Assembly: GCA_947574235.1 (NCBI GenBank) | Contig: CANPIU010000010.1 | Location: forward strand, 1-44,256 | DNA length: 44,256 nucleotides | From: an uncultured Clostridium sp. | GTDB taxonomy: Bacteria > Bacillota > Clostridia > TANB77 > CAG-508 | Direction of reading: 5' to 3' | Part shown: piece after piece, positions 26,452 to 35,870 of the stretch | Numbering within the stretch: the first letter of the stretch is position 1 | Layout of the letters: every line of letters begins with the position of its first letter | The notes under the pieces: generated by a model | What the model was told of the DNA's origin: nothing | What the model saw: the letters and a program-made list of their open reading frames with translations, nothing else | Databases searched by the model: none | Translations under genes and position numbers: made by a program

Positions 26452-27511
26452 TTATCTTTCTACAATAAAAGCATTTGGTAAATATCTTTCTCCTAAAAGT
26501 GTAGATGGTGTCGTAACTAATTGACCATCAAAACACATAGCAGAGGAATAACCACCATCTAAATTAGCAGCATTATAAGCTCCATATCTTTCAAAAATGC
26601 TTTGTAATTCTAATAAATTCGTTCCAATGCTATAGCCTGGTTGTCGACCATCAATGACTACTAATATCATAGTTCCATCTTGTCTTTGACCAATCGCAGT
26701 TCTTGGATGCAATCCGCCCTGAATTCGCATTTTGAATTTGGTTTTTTCCATTGACAATAAGGTAAGGTCCAAATTTAATGGCAGACTCAATTCCAGCATC
26801 TAATGCTTGTTGATAATTATACCTTCCTAAAATGAGTTTTCCTTTTTTGTCTAAACCAATTAAACTAGAACTCATTTCCCTATCGCCATTGAGCAATTCT
26901 CTATTCATAATCACGGCATCCAACAAAATATTCCCCATCCCTTTTCCTTGTGGGTCAACATAGCCACCAGCATTAATCGCTCCAATAGCGTTATATTTTT
27001 CTACAATCTCTGTTAATTTTAGTCCTCTATCTTCTATTCTTGTATCGATTAATTTTACTTTAGAAGCATCTGGTACTATCATAACATAACCTACATAGCC
27101 TGTTCCTGTTATTTTTTCGATGGTTACGTCTCCTTCGTTTTTTCTTACTACTACCCCTGAATTGTCTGAATTTTCATCATTTTTTACTTCCAAATGGTCC
27201 ATAATTTCTTGAATTTCTTCCTCTGATAAAAACCACGTTGCCAAATATTGATGACTCATCGTTGTCATTGCTGTTTGTACCCATAATTCTTTATAACTCT
27301 GAAATAAGTTAGTTTTAAAAAACAAAATGATAAATACCATTCCCAAAATAAGAAAGGAAACTAGAATTTTAAGACATAAAAAAAGTCGTTGTTTCCAAGT
27401 TCTTTTTGTTTTTGGCTTTTTTTCTTTGACTTCTTTTGATTTTTCTATCTTATTTTCCTTGTGTTCTTCTTTTCTTTTTACTTTTTCTTTTAACCATGTA
27501 AATAACTTCAT
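26452..27511 (-). CDS. NAGPA-type phosphodiester glycosidase, membrane anchored, one CGG +1 site
   Basis: A predicted exopolysaccharide/wall phosphodiester glycosidase of the NAGPA (PF09992) family. The N-terminus is basic with one membrane helix (about residues 44-66). The extracellular domain has AINAGGYVDPQGKGMGN near 180 and KFGPYLIVNG near 245. The first frame fails at an in-frame CGG; skipping the C (26716) gives GGLHPRTAIGQ and VVIDGRQPGYS, the family hallmark, then LDGGYSSAM. The joined product is 352 aa. A short second frame downstream overlaps the first for about 150 bases, as expected. There is no other in-frame CGG. Confidence 0.85.
26713..26716 (-). other. NAGPA-type gene +1 recoding site (GGG-C-GGA)
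   Basis: Zero-frame codon 266 is CGG. Skipping the C (26716) gives the second Gly of SGGLHPRTAIG, a strongly conserved motif. Confidence 0.85.
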
Positions 27512-27632
27512 TTTTCTCTCCGTTCTTTTTCATCATTATGTTAATTTTACCATATTTTTCTTACTTTTTCAAGACAAAAACATATTCTTATCAATTTAAG
27601 AATATATTGTAGTATTCTTAGGAGGGATCAAT

Positions 27633-28874
27633 ATGAATAAATTAAAATTACCAATTGCTTTTTTTCTTAGTCTAACTCTTATTTTTTCTCTTGCTTTACC
27701 TTGTTTTGCTGATGATTCGACTTACGTTTGGTCAAACAATGCAAGTGCTATTATGACAAATGCAAAGGAAAGCGAAAAACAAGAAGAAACGAATTCAAAT
27801 AACTTAAAACTAGAGTCTGCTTCTGCTATCTTAATAGAGCAAACCACTGGTCAAATTTTATATGAACACAATTCACATGAAGCCTTGCGTCCTGCTTCTG
27901 TTACAAAAGTTATGAGTATTTTATTAATTATGGAAGCCTTAGATAGCGGAAAAATTTCTTTAAGCGATTCTATTCCTTGCACCGAAAATGCTGCTTCTAT
28001 GGGAGGTTCTCAAATTTGGTTAGACCCACGAGAAACCCTAACGGTTGATGAAATGTTAAAAGCTATTTGTGTTGCTTCTGCAAACGACTGCGTAGTAGCT
28101 ATGGCAGAATACCTTGGTGGTTCCGAAGAAGGTTTTGTGCAAATGATGAACGATAAAGCCAAAAACTTAGGGATGAAAGATACCACTTTTAAAAATTGTC
28201 ATGGTTTAGATGAAGATGGTCATGTTACTTCTAGTTATGACATTAGCTTAATGTCAAAAGAGCTGTTAAATAACCATCCTGATATTACAAAATATACTAC
28301 CATTTGGACGGATAGCTTACGTGATGGAAAATCAGAACTTACCAATACGAATAAATTAATTCGAAGTTATAAAGGAGCTACTGGCTTAAAAACAGGCTCT
28401 ACAGGGCTTGCTTTATATAATTTATCAGCAAGTGCAACACGTGATGATTTATCGTTAATTGCAGTTATTATGAAAGCTCCTTCTACTAAGGTTCGTTTCG
28501 CAGAAGCTCAAAAATTATTAGATTATGGATTTAATACTTTTTCTTTTAAACAATTTGGAAAAAAAGATGAGATTGTAAAATCTTTAATGGTTACCAAGGG
28601 TGCTCGCTCTTCTGTAGATGCTATTTTGTCAGATAATGCTGGTACGTTACTTGAAAAAGGAAAAGAGAAAAACGTAGAACAAAATTTGACGTTAGAAGAT
28701 AACGTATCCGCCCCTATTCATTGCGGTCAAAAATTAGGCGAAGTTTCTTTTGTCTTAGATGGTCAAACTTTGTCTACGATTGATATTGTTGCTAAAACTG
28801 ATGTAGAAAGATTAAATCTATTTACTATGGCTAAAAAGGTTATCTATTCTTGGGTTGACTTGCTTCGAAGCTAA
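27633..28874 (+). CDS. dacF: D-alanyl-D-alanine carboxypeptidase (DacF/PBP5 type)
   Basis: A serine-type DD-carboxypeptidase that trims peptidoglycan stem peptides outside the membrane. It has a signal peptide (residues 1-26, cleavage after PCFA), the SxxK motif ASVTK near 88, SAN near 150 and KTG (LKTGST) near 250, then a C-terminal PBP5-like domain and hydrophobic end. 413 aa, normal for the family. TAGGAGGG lies before the ATG, and a 7-bp inverted repeat (ATTCTTA at 27584, TAAGAAT at 27597) sits upstream. The stop overlaps that of the convergent HAD gene. Confidence 0.9.
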   Translation: MNKLKLPIAFFLSLTLIFSLALPCFADDSTYVWSNNASAIMTNAKESEKQEETNSNNLKLESASAILIEQTTGQILYEHNSHEALRPASVTKVMSILLIMEALDSGKISLSDSIPCTENAASMGGSQIWLDPRETLTVDEMLKAICVASANDCVVAMAEYLGGSEEGFVQMMNDKAKNLGMKDTTFKNCHGLDEDGHVTSSYDISLMSKELLNNHPDITKYTTIWTDSLRDGKSELTNTNKLIRSYKGATGLKTGSTGLALYNLSASATRDDLSLIAVIMKAPSTKVRFAEAQKLLDYGFNTFSFKQFGKKDEIVKSLMVTKGARSSVDAILSDNAGTLLEKGKEKNVEQNLTLEDNVSAPIHCGQKLGEVSFVLDGQTLSTIDIVAKTDVERLNLFTMAKKVIYSWVDLLRS

Positions 28875-29722
28875 AAAGAAATATATTTGTAAACTGCTTC
28901 GGCAAAACCACTATTTTCTACGCTATTGATTGTCGTATAGGTAGCTACTGCCTTTACGGCATCATAGCTATTGGCAACGGCTACCCCAATTCCTGAATTA
29001 CGTATCATGTCAATATCATTTAGATTATCACCAATTGCCATTACCTCTTCAGAGGATACCTCTAAATATTTTGAAAGTGTTGCTAAGGCTTCACTTTTAT
29101 TGGTTTTGCTTGGTGTGATATCTAAGTATTCGTATTCTTTGTCAATGATTTTATCTTTATATTGGTTTGTTTTAGTCACTCGGTACATGGTTACTGCCAT
29201 CTTTTGTTCTATTTCTTGCTGCAAATAGGCTAAACTAGAAGGACTAGAAATGATTAATTTGAAAATCGTTGGTTTGTTTTTTTGCATATATTCTTCTATG
29301 TTAGGAACTACTTTAAAATTTAAATCACTATTGAAAATAGAATCTTTCAACCTAAAATTTCTTAAGTCCATATACATTAATTTGGGTGTGATAACTTCAT
29401 TTTCTGTATAGAAGTGTATATGCAAATTTTCTCTTTTGGCTAGTTCCATACAAGCAACTACTTCTTCCTCTGTTAGGGTTTTTCTGAATATTTCTTTGCC
29501 TGTTTTTAGGTCTATAATTTGATTTCCATTGCCGAAAATACCATAACTAGCTTGTAGGTCTTCACAAAAATTCTTTACCATAGCATAGGGTTTCCCCGTA
29601 CATATGGTAAAGTCTATATTGGTTTTTCTCATGTCTTGTATGGCTTTTCGATTTTGACTACTGATTTGGTTGTTTTCTCCTATAATGGTTCCATCGATAT
29701 CACTTGCTACTAATCGTATCAT
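28871..29722 (-). CDS. Cof-type HAD phosphatase
   Basis: A cytoplasmic sugar/flavin-phosphate phosphatase-type HAD protein (283 aa). Motif I is ASDIDGTI (residues 6-13), motif II TICTGKP near 58, then the C2B cap, and motif IV near 232 is MAIGDNLNDIDMI. The substrate is unknown. It converges with dacF, sharing 4 bases (CTAA) that contain both stops. Confidence 0.9.
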   Translation of the reverse strand: MIRLVASDIDGTIIGENNQISSQNRKAIQDMRKTNIDFTICTGKPYAMVKNFCEDLQASYGIFGNGNQIIDLKTGKEIFRKTLTEEEVVACMELAKRENLHIHFYTENEVITPKLMYMDLRNFRLKDSIFNSDLNFKVVPNIEEYMQKNKPTIFKLIISSPSSLAYLQQEIEQKMAVTMYRVTKTNQYKDKIIDKEYEYLDITPSKTNKSEALATLSKYLEVSSEEVMAIGDNLNDIDMIRNSGIGVAVANSYDAVKAVATYTTINSVENSGFAEAVYKYISF

Positions 29723-29808
29723 GGCTCCTCCTTTTGAACCATTATAACAAAAAGATTTTTATTTGGGAAGGATTTTTAATAGAGTTTTTCTAATTTGCAA
29801 TTCTATCA

Positions 29809-30696
29809 TTATTGAATAGCAAAAATTTCAATCAAAACCCCTTTCCAATTAGGTTGATTTCCAACCGTAAATACGATTTTTCCCGCTACTTTTTTAAAGC
29901 TATTTACAGCACCAATTTCATTAGTTGTTCTGTTGACACGATAAAAGGTGTTACAAGAATCTAAACTATAAAAATCTAAGGTATTACCGTCATTATTAGT
30001 AGCTTTTAAAAATAGGAAACTTGGAATATAATCTAAATTTATTGTCATAGTATTACCACTAGTTGGAAAATTCTGTGTAAATTTTTTACAAGACATTTCG
30101 CCCTCTGTAAATAAAGAAGAAGTGTCAACATATTGATAATTACTAACATCTATTTTTGAATTTTTTTCTGTTATCTTCAATAAACTATTAGCTTCATAAG
30201 TTGGAACATTAACTTCAACACCTTCATAAGAAGTTACATTATAAGTTCCATTCGTATTAATAATTTTAGTTCCACTTGGCTTAATATAGCCCTCTGGTAT
30301 ATTGGCTATATCGCTATTTTCTCCTGCTTTTTCTTCTATTACTACCTCTCCATTTTTCTTAATTATTACTGGATAACCATCTACTTTTACAGTTAGATTA
30401 AAATTATCCTCTGTTATCGTTTCTGGTATGGTATCTTTATCAATTCCATCTATATTCTCTAAGTTAGATTTTAATTCACTAAAACTAATCTTTCCATCTT
30501 CTGTATAACTTCCCATTACTGCTATTTCTACTTTTTCTTTTGCCCCTGCTTCCTTTGTTTTTTCTCCTGCTGTTTGTGCCTTATTTAATATTCCATTATC
30601 TCCTGTTAACATAGCAATACTTACTCCTGCTAATATTAACAATACGATAATTGTAATTACTAAAGCAATTAACGTAATTCCTCTTTGTTTCTTCAT
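29809..30696 (-). CDS. Pilin-like (type IV prepilin N-terminus) surface protein
   Basis: A 295-aa protein that begins MKKQRGITLIALVITIIVL, a prepilin-type leader and hydrophobic helix, with an acidic segment (LTGDNGILNKAQ). The rest is a beta-rich extracellular part of unknown type. The same N-terminal module, with a different C-terminal part, starts the neighbouring gene at 30987-32801. Such modules may deliver varied cargo to the surface. AGGAGGAAAAAGG precedes the ATG, and a promoter lies upstream. Confidence 0.7.
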   Translation of the reverse strand: MKKQRGITLIALVITIIVLLILAGVSIAMLTGDNGILNKAQTAGEKTKEAGAKEKVEIAVMGSYTEDGKISFSELKSNLENIDGIDKDTIPETITEDNFNLTVKVDGYPVIIKKNGEVVIEEKAGENSDIANIPEGYIKPSGTKIINTNGTYNVTSYEGVEVNVPTYEANSLLKITEKNSKIDVSNYQYVDTSSLFTEGEMSCKKFTQNFPTSGNTMTINLDYIPSFLFLKATNNDGNTLDFYSLDSCNTFYRVNRTTNEIGAVNSFKKVAGKIVFTVGNQPNWKGVLIEIFAIQ

Positions 30697-30773
30697 CCCT
30701 TTTTCCTCCTATTTCTCTTTCGTTTTCTTAGTTCTTTTATTTTTAATAGATTTCCTATGTTTTCAATATTTAC

Positions 30774-30802
30774 AGCATATGCTATTCTCCTAGTATTGTC
30801 AA
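30774..30802 (-). promoter_or_regulatory. Promoter for 29809-30696
   Basis: Minus-strand TTGACA (30797-30802), 17-nt spacer, TATGCT (30774-30779). The rest of the ~290-base gap (30697-30986) holds only this and the hairpin next to 30985. Confidence 0.65.
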
Positions 30803-30956
30803 CTATTAATCAAATAAAATCGCTTTTGAAAGCAAATACTATTTGGGGCAATATTGGTAAAGCCTCTTTCCATTAAACTTTCTTCATATTTTTTTCTTCT
30901 ATCCTTTTTTTAGTCCTTACAACGAAAAGCTTTCTATTTTTAAAGGTCTTTTTAAG

Positions 30957-30985
30957 ATGATTCTTTATACTTTCTTAAGAATCAT
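30957..30985 (-). terminator. Hairpin after the 30987-32801 gene
   Basis: ATGATTCTT (30957-30965) pairs with AAGAATCAT (30977-30985) directly after the stop. There is no good T tract, so it is a weak terminator or mRNA 3' end protector. Confidence 0.5.
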
Positions 30986-30986
30986 T

Positions 30987-32801
30987 CTAAAAATAAAGTA
31001 AAGTTCTAAAAGTAATTGTTTCATATCCATTTTGACTATTACTACTTCCTCGATTGTCTGAATAAAAATGACTATAATAATATGATCCCCCTCTAACAGC
31101 AGATGGAGCATTGGTATAAGTAGACGTCTCTGTTGACCATTCTAATCCATTACTTGCCATATCCCATATGTTACATATTTTATCTTGTTTCGTAGTATCT
31201 AAACTATTAGTCCCCTTCAGCGCTAAGGAACTATTTAAAGTTGTTTGCCTTGAATAAGGTGTAACCTTATTTGTCCTATCATCAAATGTTTGTAAAAATA
31301 CTAATGCCGTATCCCATGCATAACTATTTATTAAATCACTTGTAAACTTTTTATTATGATACATTCCTTGTGCTAGTGTCGTCGCTTGATGTTGCGTTAT
31401 ATAATTATATATAAAATCACTTGCTTTTACTGTTAATTGTGATAATGCATCTGTATTATCTTTTCTTTCTGTTATACTTCTTGCTTCATACCTTCCAATA
31501 TAGTATCCCCCATTTGTAACTACACTAGCTTTAAAATCATTTATATTTTTAGCTACTATATTCCCTTTATCTGATTTTGCTAATTCTTGATAATAACTGT
31601 CTATTACCCTCTCTCCTTGTGCCATTGGATTTCCATTTTCATCAAATGCGTATCTATTTAGTGTTATTGTTTTACTCGTAGTTTTATTACTAGTAGTATA
31701 AACTGTTCCAACAGGTATCCATACAAATTGACTTCCAACAGTAGCTTCATTGCCTACTTCTTCAATAACAACTCCCCCTATTACACTATTTGCAGAATCA
31801 GACGCTATTTTAAAGTTTTCCGGAATTTTAACATGATTTCCATAAGTATCTGTAATCGTTGTAGGATTGTTTTCATTTAACACTATTCCTGCTATTTTTG
31901 CTTCTTCAACTGTAGAAGGAGCCTTCCATATTACATAAAGCACAATATCTTCTTTTAAATTGATATTTTCACCTTCTTCATATTTTGTTCCACTTCCATC
32001 TGCTTTCGTATTCCATTCTAAAAATGCATATCCTTTTCTTATGAAATCATTTTTTGGTAATTTTGTATCTTTTCCCTTTTCTACTGTTATTTTCTTAACA
32101 TTTCCTGTTCCATCATTACTGTTAAATGTTATCGTTGCTACATTTAATTCCCATATAGCATATAATGTTATATTTTCTTCTAATTTATTGAATAATGTAT
32201 TCTCTAAGTATCTTTCTCCTTCTCCATTTGGACTTTTGCTCCATCCAACAAAGTTATATTGCTCTCTTGTATAATTACACTCTTTCAATAGCAAAGAAAA
32301 TCCTTGTCTGATTTCTACTGTTTCCTCTTGTCCCTCTCCCCCATTTGGATGATATGTTATTTTGTATTTTTCTCCTGTTCCTTTTTGAGTACTTACAATC
32401 TTTGCTGTTTCCTTTTCTTCACTTACTTCAATTAAAAATTCATAATGCGCTTTACTTTCTACTAATAAATGAGTACTCTGTTCAAATGTTGGTTGCTCTT
32501 CTATATTGGCATTACATTTATAAATTTCATTGACCCAATCTTTTTGTCTTATCTTTCTGTCTAAACTAACAATCATTAATTCTTCCTTTTCTTCTGTTTT
32601 TCTTTCTGTTATTTCTTCTAAAATTATTAAATTTATTTCTTCTTTATACTGCTCTATTAAATGTTCTTCTTTTGCGTTATTTGCCTTACCTAATATTCCG
32701 TTTTCTCCTGTTAAACTAGCAATACTTATTCCCGCTAAAATCAATAATATAATAATTGTAATTATCAATGCTATTAGTGTAATTCCCTTTTGTTTCTCCA
32801 T
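30987..32801 (-). CDS. Pilin-like protein with InlB-type repeats and C-terminal SUMF1/C-type-lectin-like domain
   Basis: A 604-aa protein. The N-terminus (residues 1-40) is the same prepilin-like leader as in its neighbour (KGITLIALIITIIILLILAG). Two InlB B-type/Listeria-Bacteroides repeats follow (about residues 148-290; each ends in LYAIW or LYVIW). The C-terminal third (about 330-604) resembles the formylglycine-generating-enzyme/C-type-lectin fold: FVWIPVG near 365, YIGRYEA, ICNIWDMASNGLEWS near 553 and AVRGGSYYY near 575. It is probably an adhesin. Such domains also serve as variable targets of diversity-generating retroelements, but no reverse transcriptase is in the window. Confidence 0.72.
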   Translation of the reverse strand: MEKQKGITLIALIITIIILLILAGISIASLTGENGILGKANNAKEEHLIEQYKEEINLIILEEITERKTEEKEELMIVSLDRKIRQKDWVNEIYKCNANIEEQPTFEQSTHLLVESKAHYEFLIEVSEEKETAKIVSTQKGTGEKYKITYHPNGGEGQEETVEIRQGFSLLLKECNYTREQYNFVGWSKSPNGEGERYLENTLFNKLEENITLYAIWELNVATITFNSNDGTGNVKKITVEKGKDTKLPKNDFIRKGYAFLEWNTKADGSGTKYEEGENINLKEDIVLYVIWKAPSTVEEAKIAGIVLNENNPTTITDTYGNHVKIPENFKIASDSANSVIGGVVIEEVGNEATVGSQFVWIPVGTVYTTSNKTTSKTITLNRYAFDENGNPMAQGERVIDSYYQELAKSDKGNIVAKNINDFKASVVTNGGYYIGRYEARSITERKDNTDALSQLTVKASDFIYNYITQHQATTLAQGMYHNKKFTSDLINSYAWDTALVFLQTFDDRTNKVTPYSRQTTLNSSLALKGTNSLDTTKQDKICNIWDMASNGLEWSTETSTYTNAPSAVRGGSYYYSHFYSDNRGSSNSQNGYETITFRTLLYF

Positions 32802-32885
32802 TTCTCTTTTCCTCCTATTTTTCTTTAGTTTTTACAGTTATCTATTTTTTATTCTTATATCTTTTCGACATTTATTTATAGCTAT

Positions 32886-32914
32886 AATATATGACATTTT
32901 TTTCATGTTGTCAA
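32886..32914 (-). promoter_or_regulatory. Promoter for 30987-32801
   Basis: Minus-strand TTGACA (32909-32914), 17-nt spacer, TATATT (32886-32891). Confidence 0.65.
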
Positions 32915-32923
32915 TTATTAAAT

Positions 32924-32956
32924 ACAAAAAAAACAAGCATACACTTGCTTTTTTGT
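32924..32956 (-). terminator. Terminator after ytfJ
   Basis: Minus-strand GCAAG-TGTATG-CTTG hairpin followed by a T run. It closes the recX-to-ytfJ gene run. Confidence 0.7.
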
Positions 32957-33001
32957 TTAAATCAGACTTGTCCCTCTTGTCTCAAAATCTTGTCTCATTT
33001 G

Positions 33002-33610
33002 CTACTCATCTTCCATTGTCTCATCATATTCAAACTCATAGGTAACCTCATCTTTTTCTGGTTTCTTCGTCTTTTTCACTTTCTCTACTGCTTCTTCTAC
33101 TTTATTTTCAATTGCCTTTTTGTCCTCTTCCTCTTTTTTCATACTCTTATCATGTTTATTTTGCATTTCCTTCAAAATCTTTTGGGTTTCCTCTTTACGA
33201 TTTTGCATACAACGGTTCATAATATTATTGGTTTTTTCAATTAAATCTGGTACATAATCTAATAACTTATCCAAAGATGATGAGTGATTTACTGGCATTA
33301 ATTTCACATTATTGGATTGTATTACAAGAAAAGCAACTGGATTGATGGTTACCCCTGCACCGCTACCACCACCAAATGGCAAGCGATATTGAATTGCCTC
33401 TTCTTTATCTCTTTTTGTATATTCATCTATGGTTTCTCCTTTAAATTCACTTCCTCCTGCTGCAAAACCAAATGACACTTTTGATATGGGAATAATAACA
33501 ATATTATTAGAAGTTTCAATTGGTTCTCCTATGATAGTGTTTACGTCAATCATATCTTGAATACTATTCATAGCTGTAATCATAAGCCCCTCTATTGGAT
33601 GCTCGCTCAT
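33002..33610 (-). CDS. ytfJ: Sporulation protein YtfJ/GerW family
   Basis: A 202-aa protein. The N-terminal part matches YtfJ/GerW: residues 1-30 (HPIEGLMITAMNSIQDMIDVN), IIGEPIE, IIPISKVSFGFAAGGSEF near 42 and LPFGGGSGAGVTINPVAFLV near 85. The C-terminal third is an acidic and lysine-rich coiled coil absent from B. subtilis YtfJ. The family is produced in the sporangium and affects spore germination. It overlaps the DUF2953 gene by 47 nt, the B. subtilis ytfI-ytfJ order. Confidence 0.9.
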   Translation of the reverse strand: MSEHPIEGLMITAMNSIQDMIDVNTIIGEPIETSNNIVIIPISKVSFGFAAGGSEFKGETIDEYTKRDKEEAIQYRLPFGGGSGAGVTINPVAFLVIQSNNVKLMPVNHSSSLDKLLDYVPDLIEKTNNIMNRCMQNRKEETQKILKEMQNKHDKSMKKEEEDKKAIENKVEEAVEKVKKTKKPEKDEVTYEFEYDETMEDE

Positions 33611-34172
33611 ATTCCTTCACTCCTTTTTTCTCACTTTTTACTAAATGATATATGATATTTATAATATGGCTCATTTTAATTTCAAATATACCTGAAAAAT
33701 CTATCTTTACCAAATTTTGATTTAAGTAAACAGGATGAATTTGAAACGTCTGATTTTCAAACTTCTTCATCTTTCTTTTCAACAAAATAGCAAGTACTGT
33801 ACTAATCGCTGGAACAAGGAGGGAAGTAAGACTTGCATTTTCAGTTCCCAGTTCTACATATAATTCAAATCTTTTAATACCAATATCTAATTTTTTTATT
33901 TCTCTTAAAGCTTCTTTTTGTAAGGAAGGCATTTTTTCTAGGCTTGAAAAATCAATTTTTTCTACCTTCTCTTTGACCCTCATTTTCTCTAATTTTTCTT
34001 TTGTCAATCGTATTTTAAAAAAGCACAATTTGATGATAACTTCGTAATCTTCATTAATATGTCTTTTGGTTTGTGAACAAAACCTAAAATTATTAATTTT
34101 TATCTGTACTTTGGATAGAGCAAGTACGATTATACCTAAGATAAGCACTAAAAAAATAAAAAGAAAAACCAA
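33564..34172 (-). CDS. DUF2953 protein (YtfI-like)
   Basis: A 202-aa protein with an N-terminal membrane helix (residues 1-22) and a basic body ending in a C-terminal segment of SHIINIIYHLVKS type, fitting DUF2953. The function is unknown; its pairing with ytfJ suggests a sporulation role. The 3' end overlaps ytfJ by 47 nt. Confidence 0.8.
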   Translation of the reverse strand: MVFLFIFLVLILGIIVLALSKVQIKINNFRFCSQTKRHINEDYEVIIKLCFFKIRLTKEKLEKMRVKEKVEKIDFSSLEKMPSLQKEALREIKKLDIGIKRFELYVELGTENASLTSLLVPAISTVLAILLKRKMKKFENQTFQIHPVYLNQNLVKIDFSGIFEIKMSHIINIIYHLVKSEKKGVKEYERASNRGAYDYSYE

Positions 34173-34235
34173 TTTGAAACGCCTCCCTTAAAAGTTTCTA
34201 TTAGTTTTTCCATTTTTTTCTTTTTTAAACCTATT

Positions 34236-34988
34236 TTATCCTATTTTCTTTGATTTTTCTACGGTAATGTCACCAAACAATTCCTCTTGCATCGTTTCTA
34301 CTTTACTTCTTCTTGATAATTCTAACAAACCAGAAAAAGCAGTTACTACTTCTTGCCTGTTGTGTTGTTTAATCGAAAATAGTTTGTTAAAGACAAAACG
34401 CTTTTGTTTGATTAATACTTTAAACATTTCTTTGACTTTACTTGCCACGGTATAATTATCGGTTATCGCAATTTTTTCGATATTTTTCGCATTTTGATTT
34501 AACTTCACACTGTTTCTTTCTACTAATTTCTTATAAATTTCTGGTAGTAAAGTTGCTTCATAGTCTTTTTCTAATTTTTGCTTTGGCAACCTAATTTCTT
34601 CTTGTCCTTTAAAATATCTTCTTGAAAAATCAAGATAATTATGTTTTAATACTTTGCTAATTTCTTTGAATTTTTTATATTCAATAATTCTACGGATTAA
34701 TTCTTCTTCTGTTATTTCTTCTTCTTCGCTTTCTTGTTTTGGTAACAAATTTTTCGATTTTAAGTATAATAAAGTCGAAGCCATTACTAAAAATTCACTT
34801 GCTATTTCTAAGTTCAAGCTTTCTTGCTCTTTTAGATACGCAATATACTGGTCTGTTATTTCACTTAAGTTGATATCATAAATATTCATCTGGTTTTTAT
34901 CGATTAAGTGACAGAGCAAGTCTAGCGGCCCTTCAAAATTGTCTATTTTAATTGCATATTTTTTGGTTTCTAAAGTTAGTATTGCCAT
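34236..34988 (-). CDS. scpA: Segregation and condensation protein A
   Basis: ScpA (250 aa) is the kleisin subunit that bridges SMC heads in chromosome condensation. The N-terminal motif is IDNFEGPLDLLCHLIDKNQMNIYDI and the C-terminal winged helix has VTAFSGLLELSRR near 218. AAGGAGAAAGAAAA precedes the ATG. The usual partner scpB is not next to it: the following gene is DUF2953. Confidence 0.93.
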   Translation of the reverse strand: MAILTLETKKYAIKIDNFEGPLDLLCHLIDKNQMNIYDINLSEITDQYIAYLKEQESLNLEIASEFLVMASTLLYLKSKNLLPKQESEEEEITEEELIRRIIEYKKFKEISKVLKHNYLDFSRRYFKGQEEIRLPKQKLEKDYEATLLPEIYKKLVERNSVKLNQNAKNIEKIAITDNYTVASKVKEMFKVLIKQKRFVFNKLFSIKQHNRQEVVTAFSGLLELSRRSKVETMQEELFGDITVEKSKKIG

Positions 34989-35025
34989 TTTTTCTTTCTC
35001 CTTCGTTGTTCCTTTTTTTGCTAAT

Positions 35026-35869
35026 TTAGTTTTCTACAAAATTTAGTTTTTCAATGATTTCTTTTCCTATTACTTCCCTTGCCAATTCCAGTAGTTCGTT
35101 CCATCGTAGTATTTGTCCTCTATGATGAACATCCATTCCATACAAAACTTTAATGTCATATTGGGTAGCAATTTTCCAAAAGTTTTTGCATGGATACTCT
35201 ACTTTATCTAATTTTTTCTTTTGCTTCTCTATTGGTTCATCGTTCAATTTTCCATCTGTATAATAGGTGTGATTAAATAGATTGTTTAAGTTAATTTCTA
35301 AAGGAATTTGATACTTCCCGTGCTGCCTGACAAATTTTATGAGCCACTTTTTCCTCTACTTCTCCAAAATGATTTTCTCTTTTTCTCATAAAAAAGTCTG
35401 GATGAGCAACAATATCAGGAATTCCTAACGCCATTGCTTTCTCTATATAGTTAGCATATTCGAGCAATTCTTCTGGTGTAAAGTCATCTGTCCTAACGAT
35501 TTCTAAGTTTTTCCTATCTTTATAAATAAAATGTTGCCCTAAAACTAGGATATCTGTTTCGTCTTTTAATTCTTTAATATTTTCTTCTTCTCCTGGCAAA
35601 TATTCTACTTCATATCCTGTTTTTATTTCTATTTGTCCAGCATATTTTTCTTTTAACTGCTTAATACTCTCCAAATATTCTTCTTTTTGACTATACGGCA
35701 TTCGCACTTGTGGTGCTTTATCGATTTCGTTTTTTTCTGGACAATGGTCCGTAAAAGCTACTTGTTTAAAGCCCTTTTCAATATATTCTTTGACATAGTC
35801 TTCATCTGACATATCTAAATCAGCATGACCGCAACGATAAGTATGCGAGTGATAATTAAAAGTTTGCAT
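35026..35869 (-). CDS. PHP-domain phosphatase (HisJ-like), one CGG +1 site
   Basis: A PHP-family phosphoesterase resembling histidinol-phosphatase HisJ. Metal-binding residues are seen in HSHTYRCGHADL near residue 6, FTDHCPE near 39, TGYEVEYLP near 87, LGQHFIY near 115 and VAHPDFFMRK near 158. The first frame runs into an in-frame CGG. Skipping the C (35320) gives GKYQIPLEINLNN and the conserved end KVLYGMDVHHRG with the last metal ligands. The joined product is 280 aa. The substrate may be histidinol phosphate or another phosphoester. The PHP start follows recX by 1 nt. Confidence 0.82.
35317..35320 (-). other. PHP gene +1 recoding site (GCA-C-GGG)
   Basis: Zero-frame codon 184 is CGG. Skipping the C (35320) gives Gly and joins the two halves without loss. 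Confidence 0.8.
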
Positions 35870-35870
35870 A

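Noticed and set aside
30987..32801. A diversity-generating retroelement target
   Set aside because: The C-terminal fold fits, but there is no reverse transcriptase, template repeat or accessory gene in the window.
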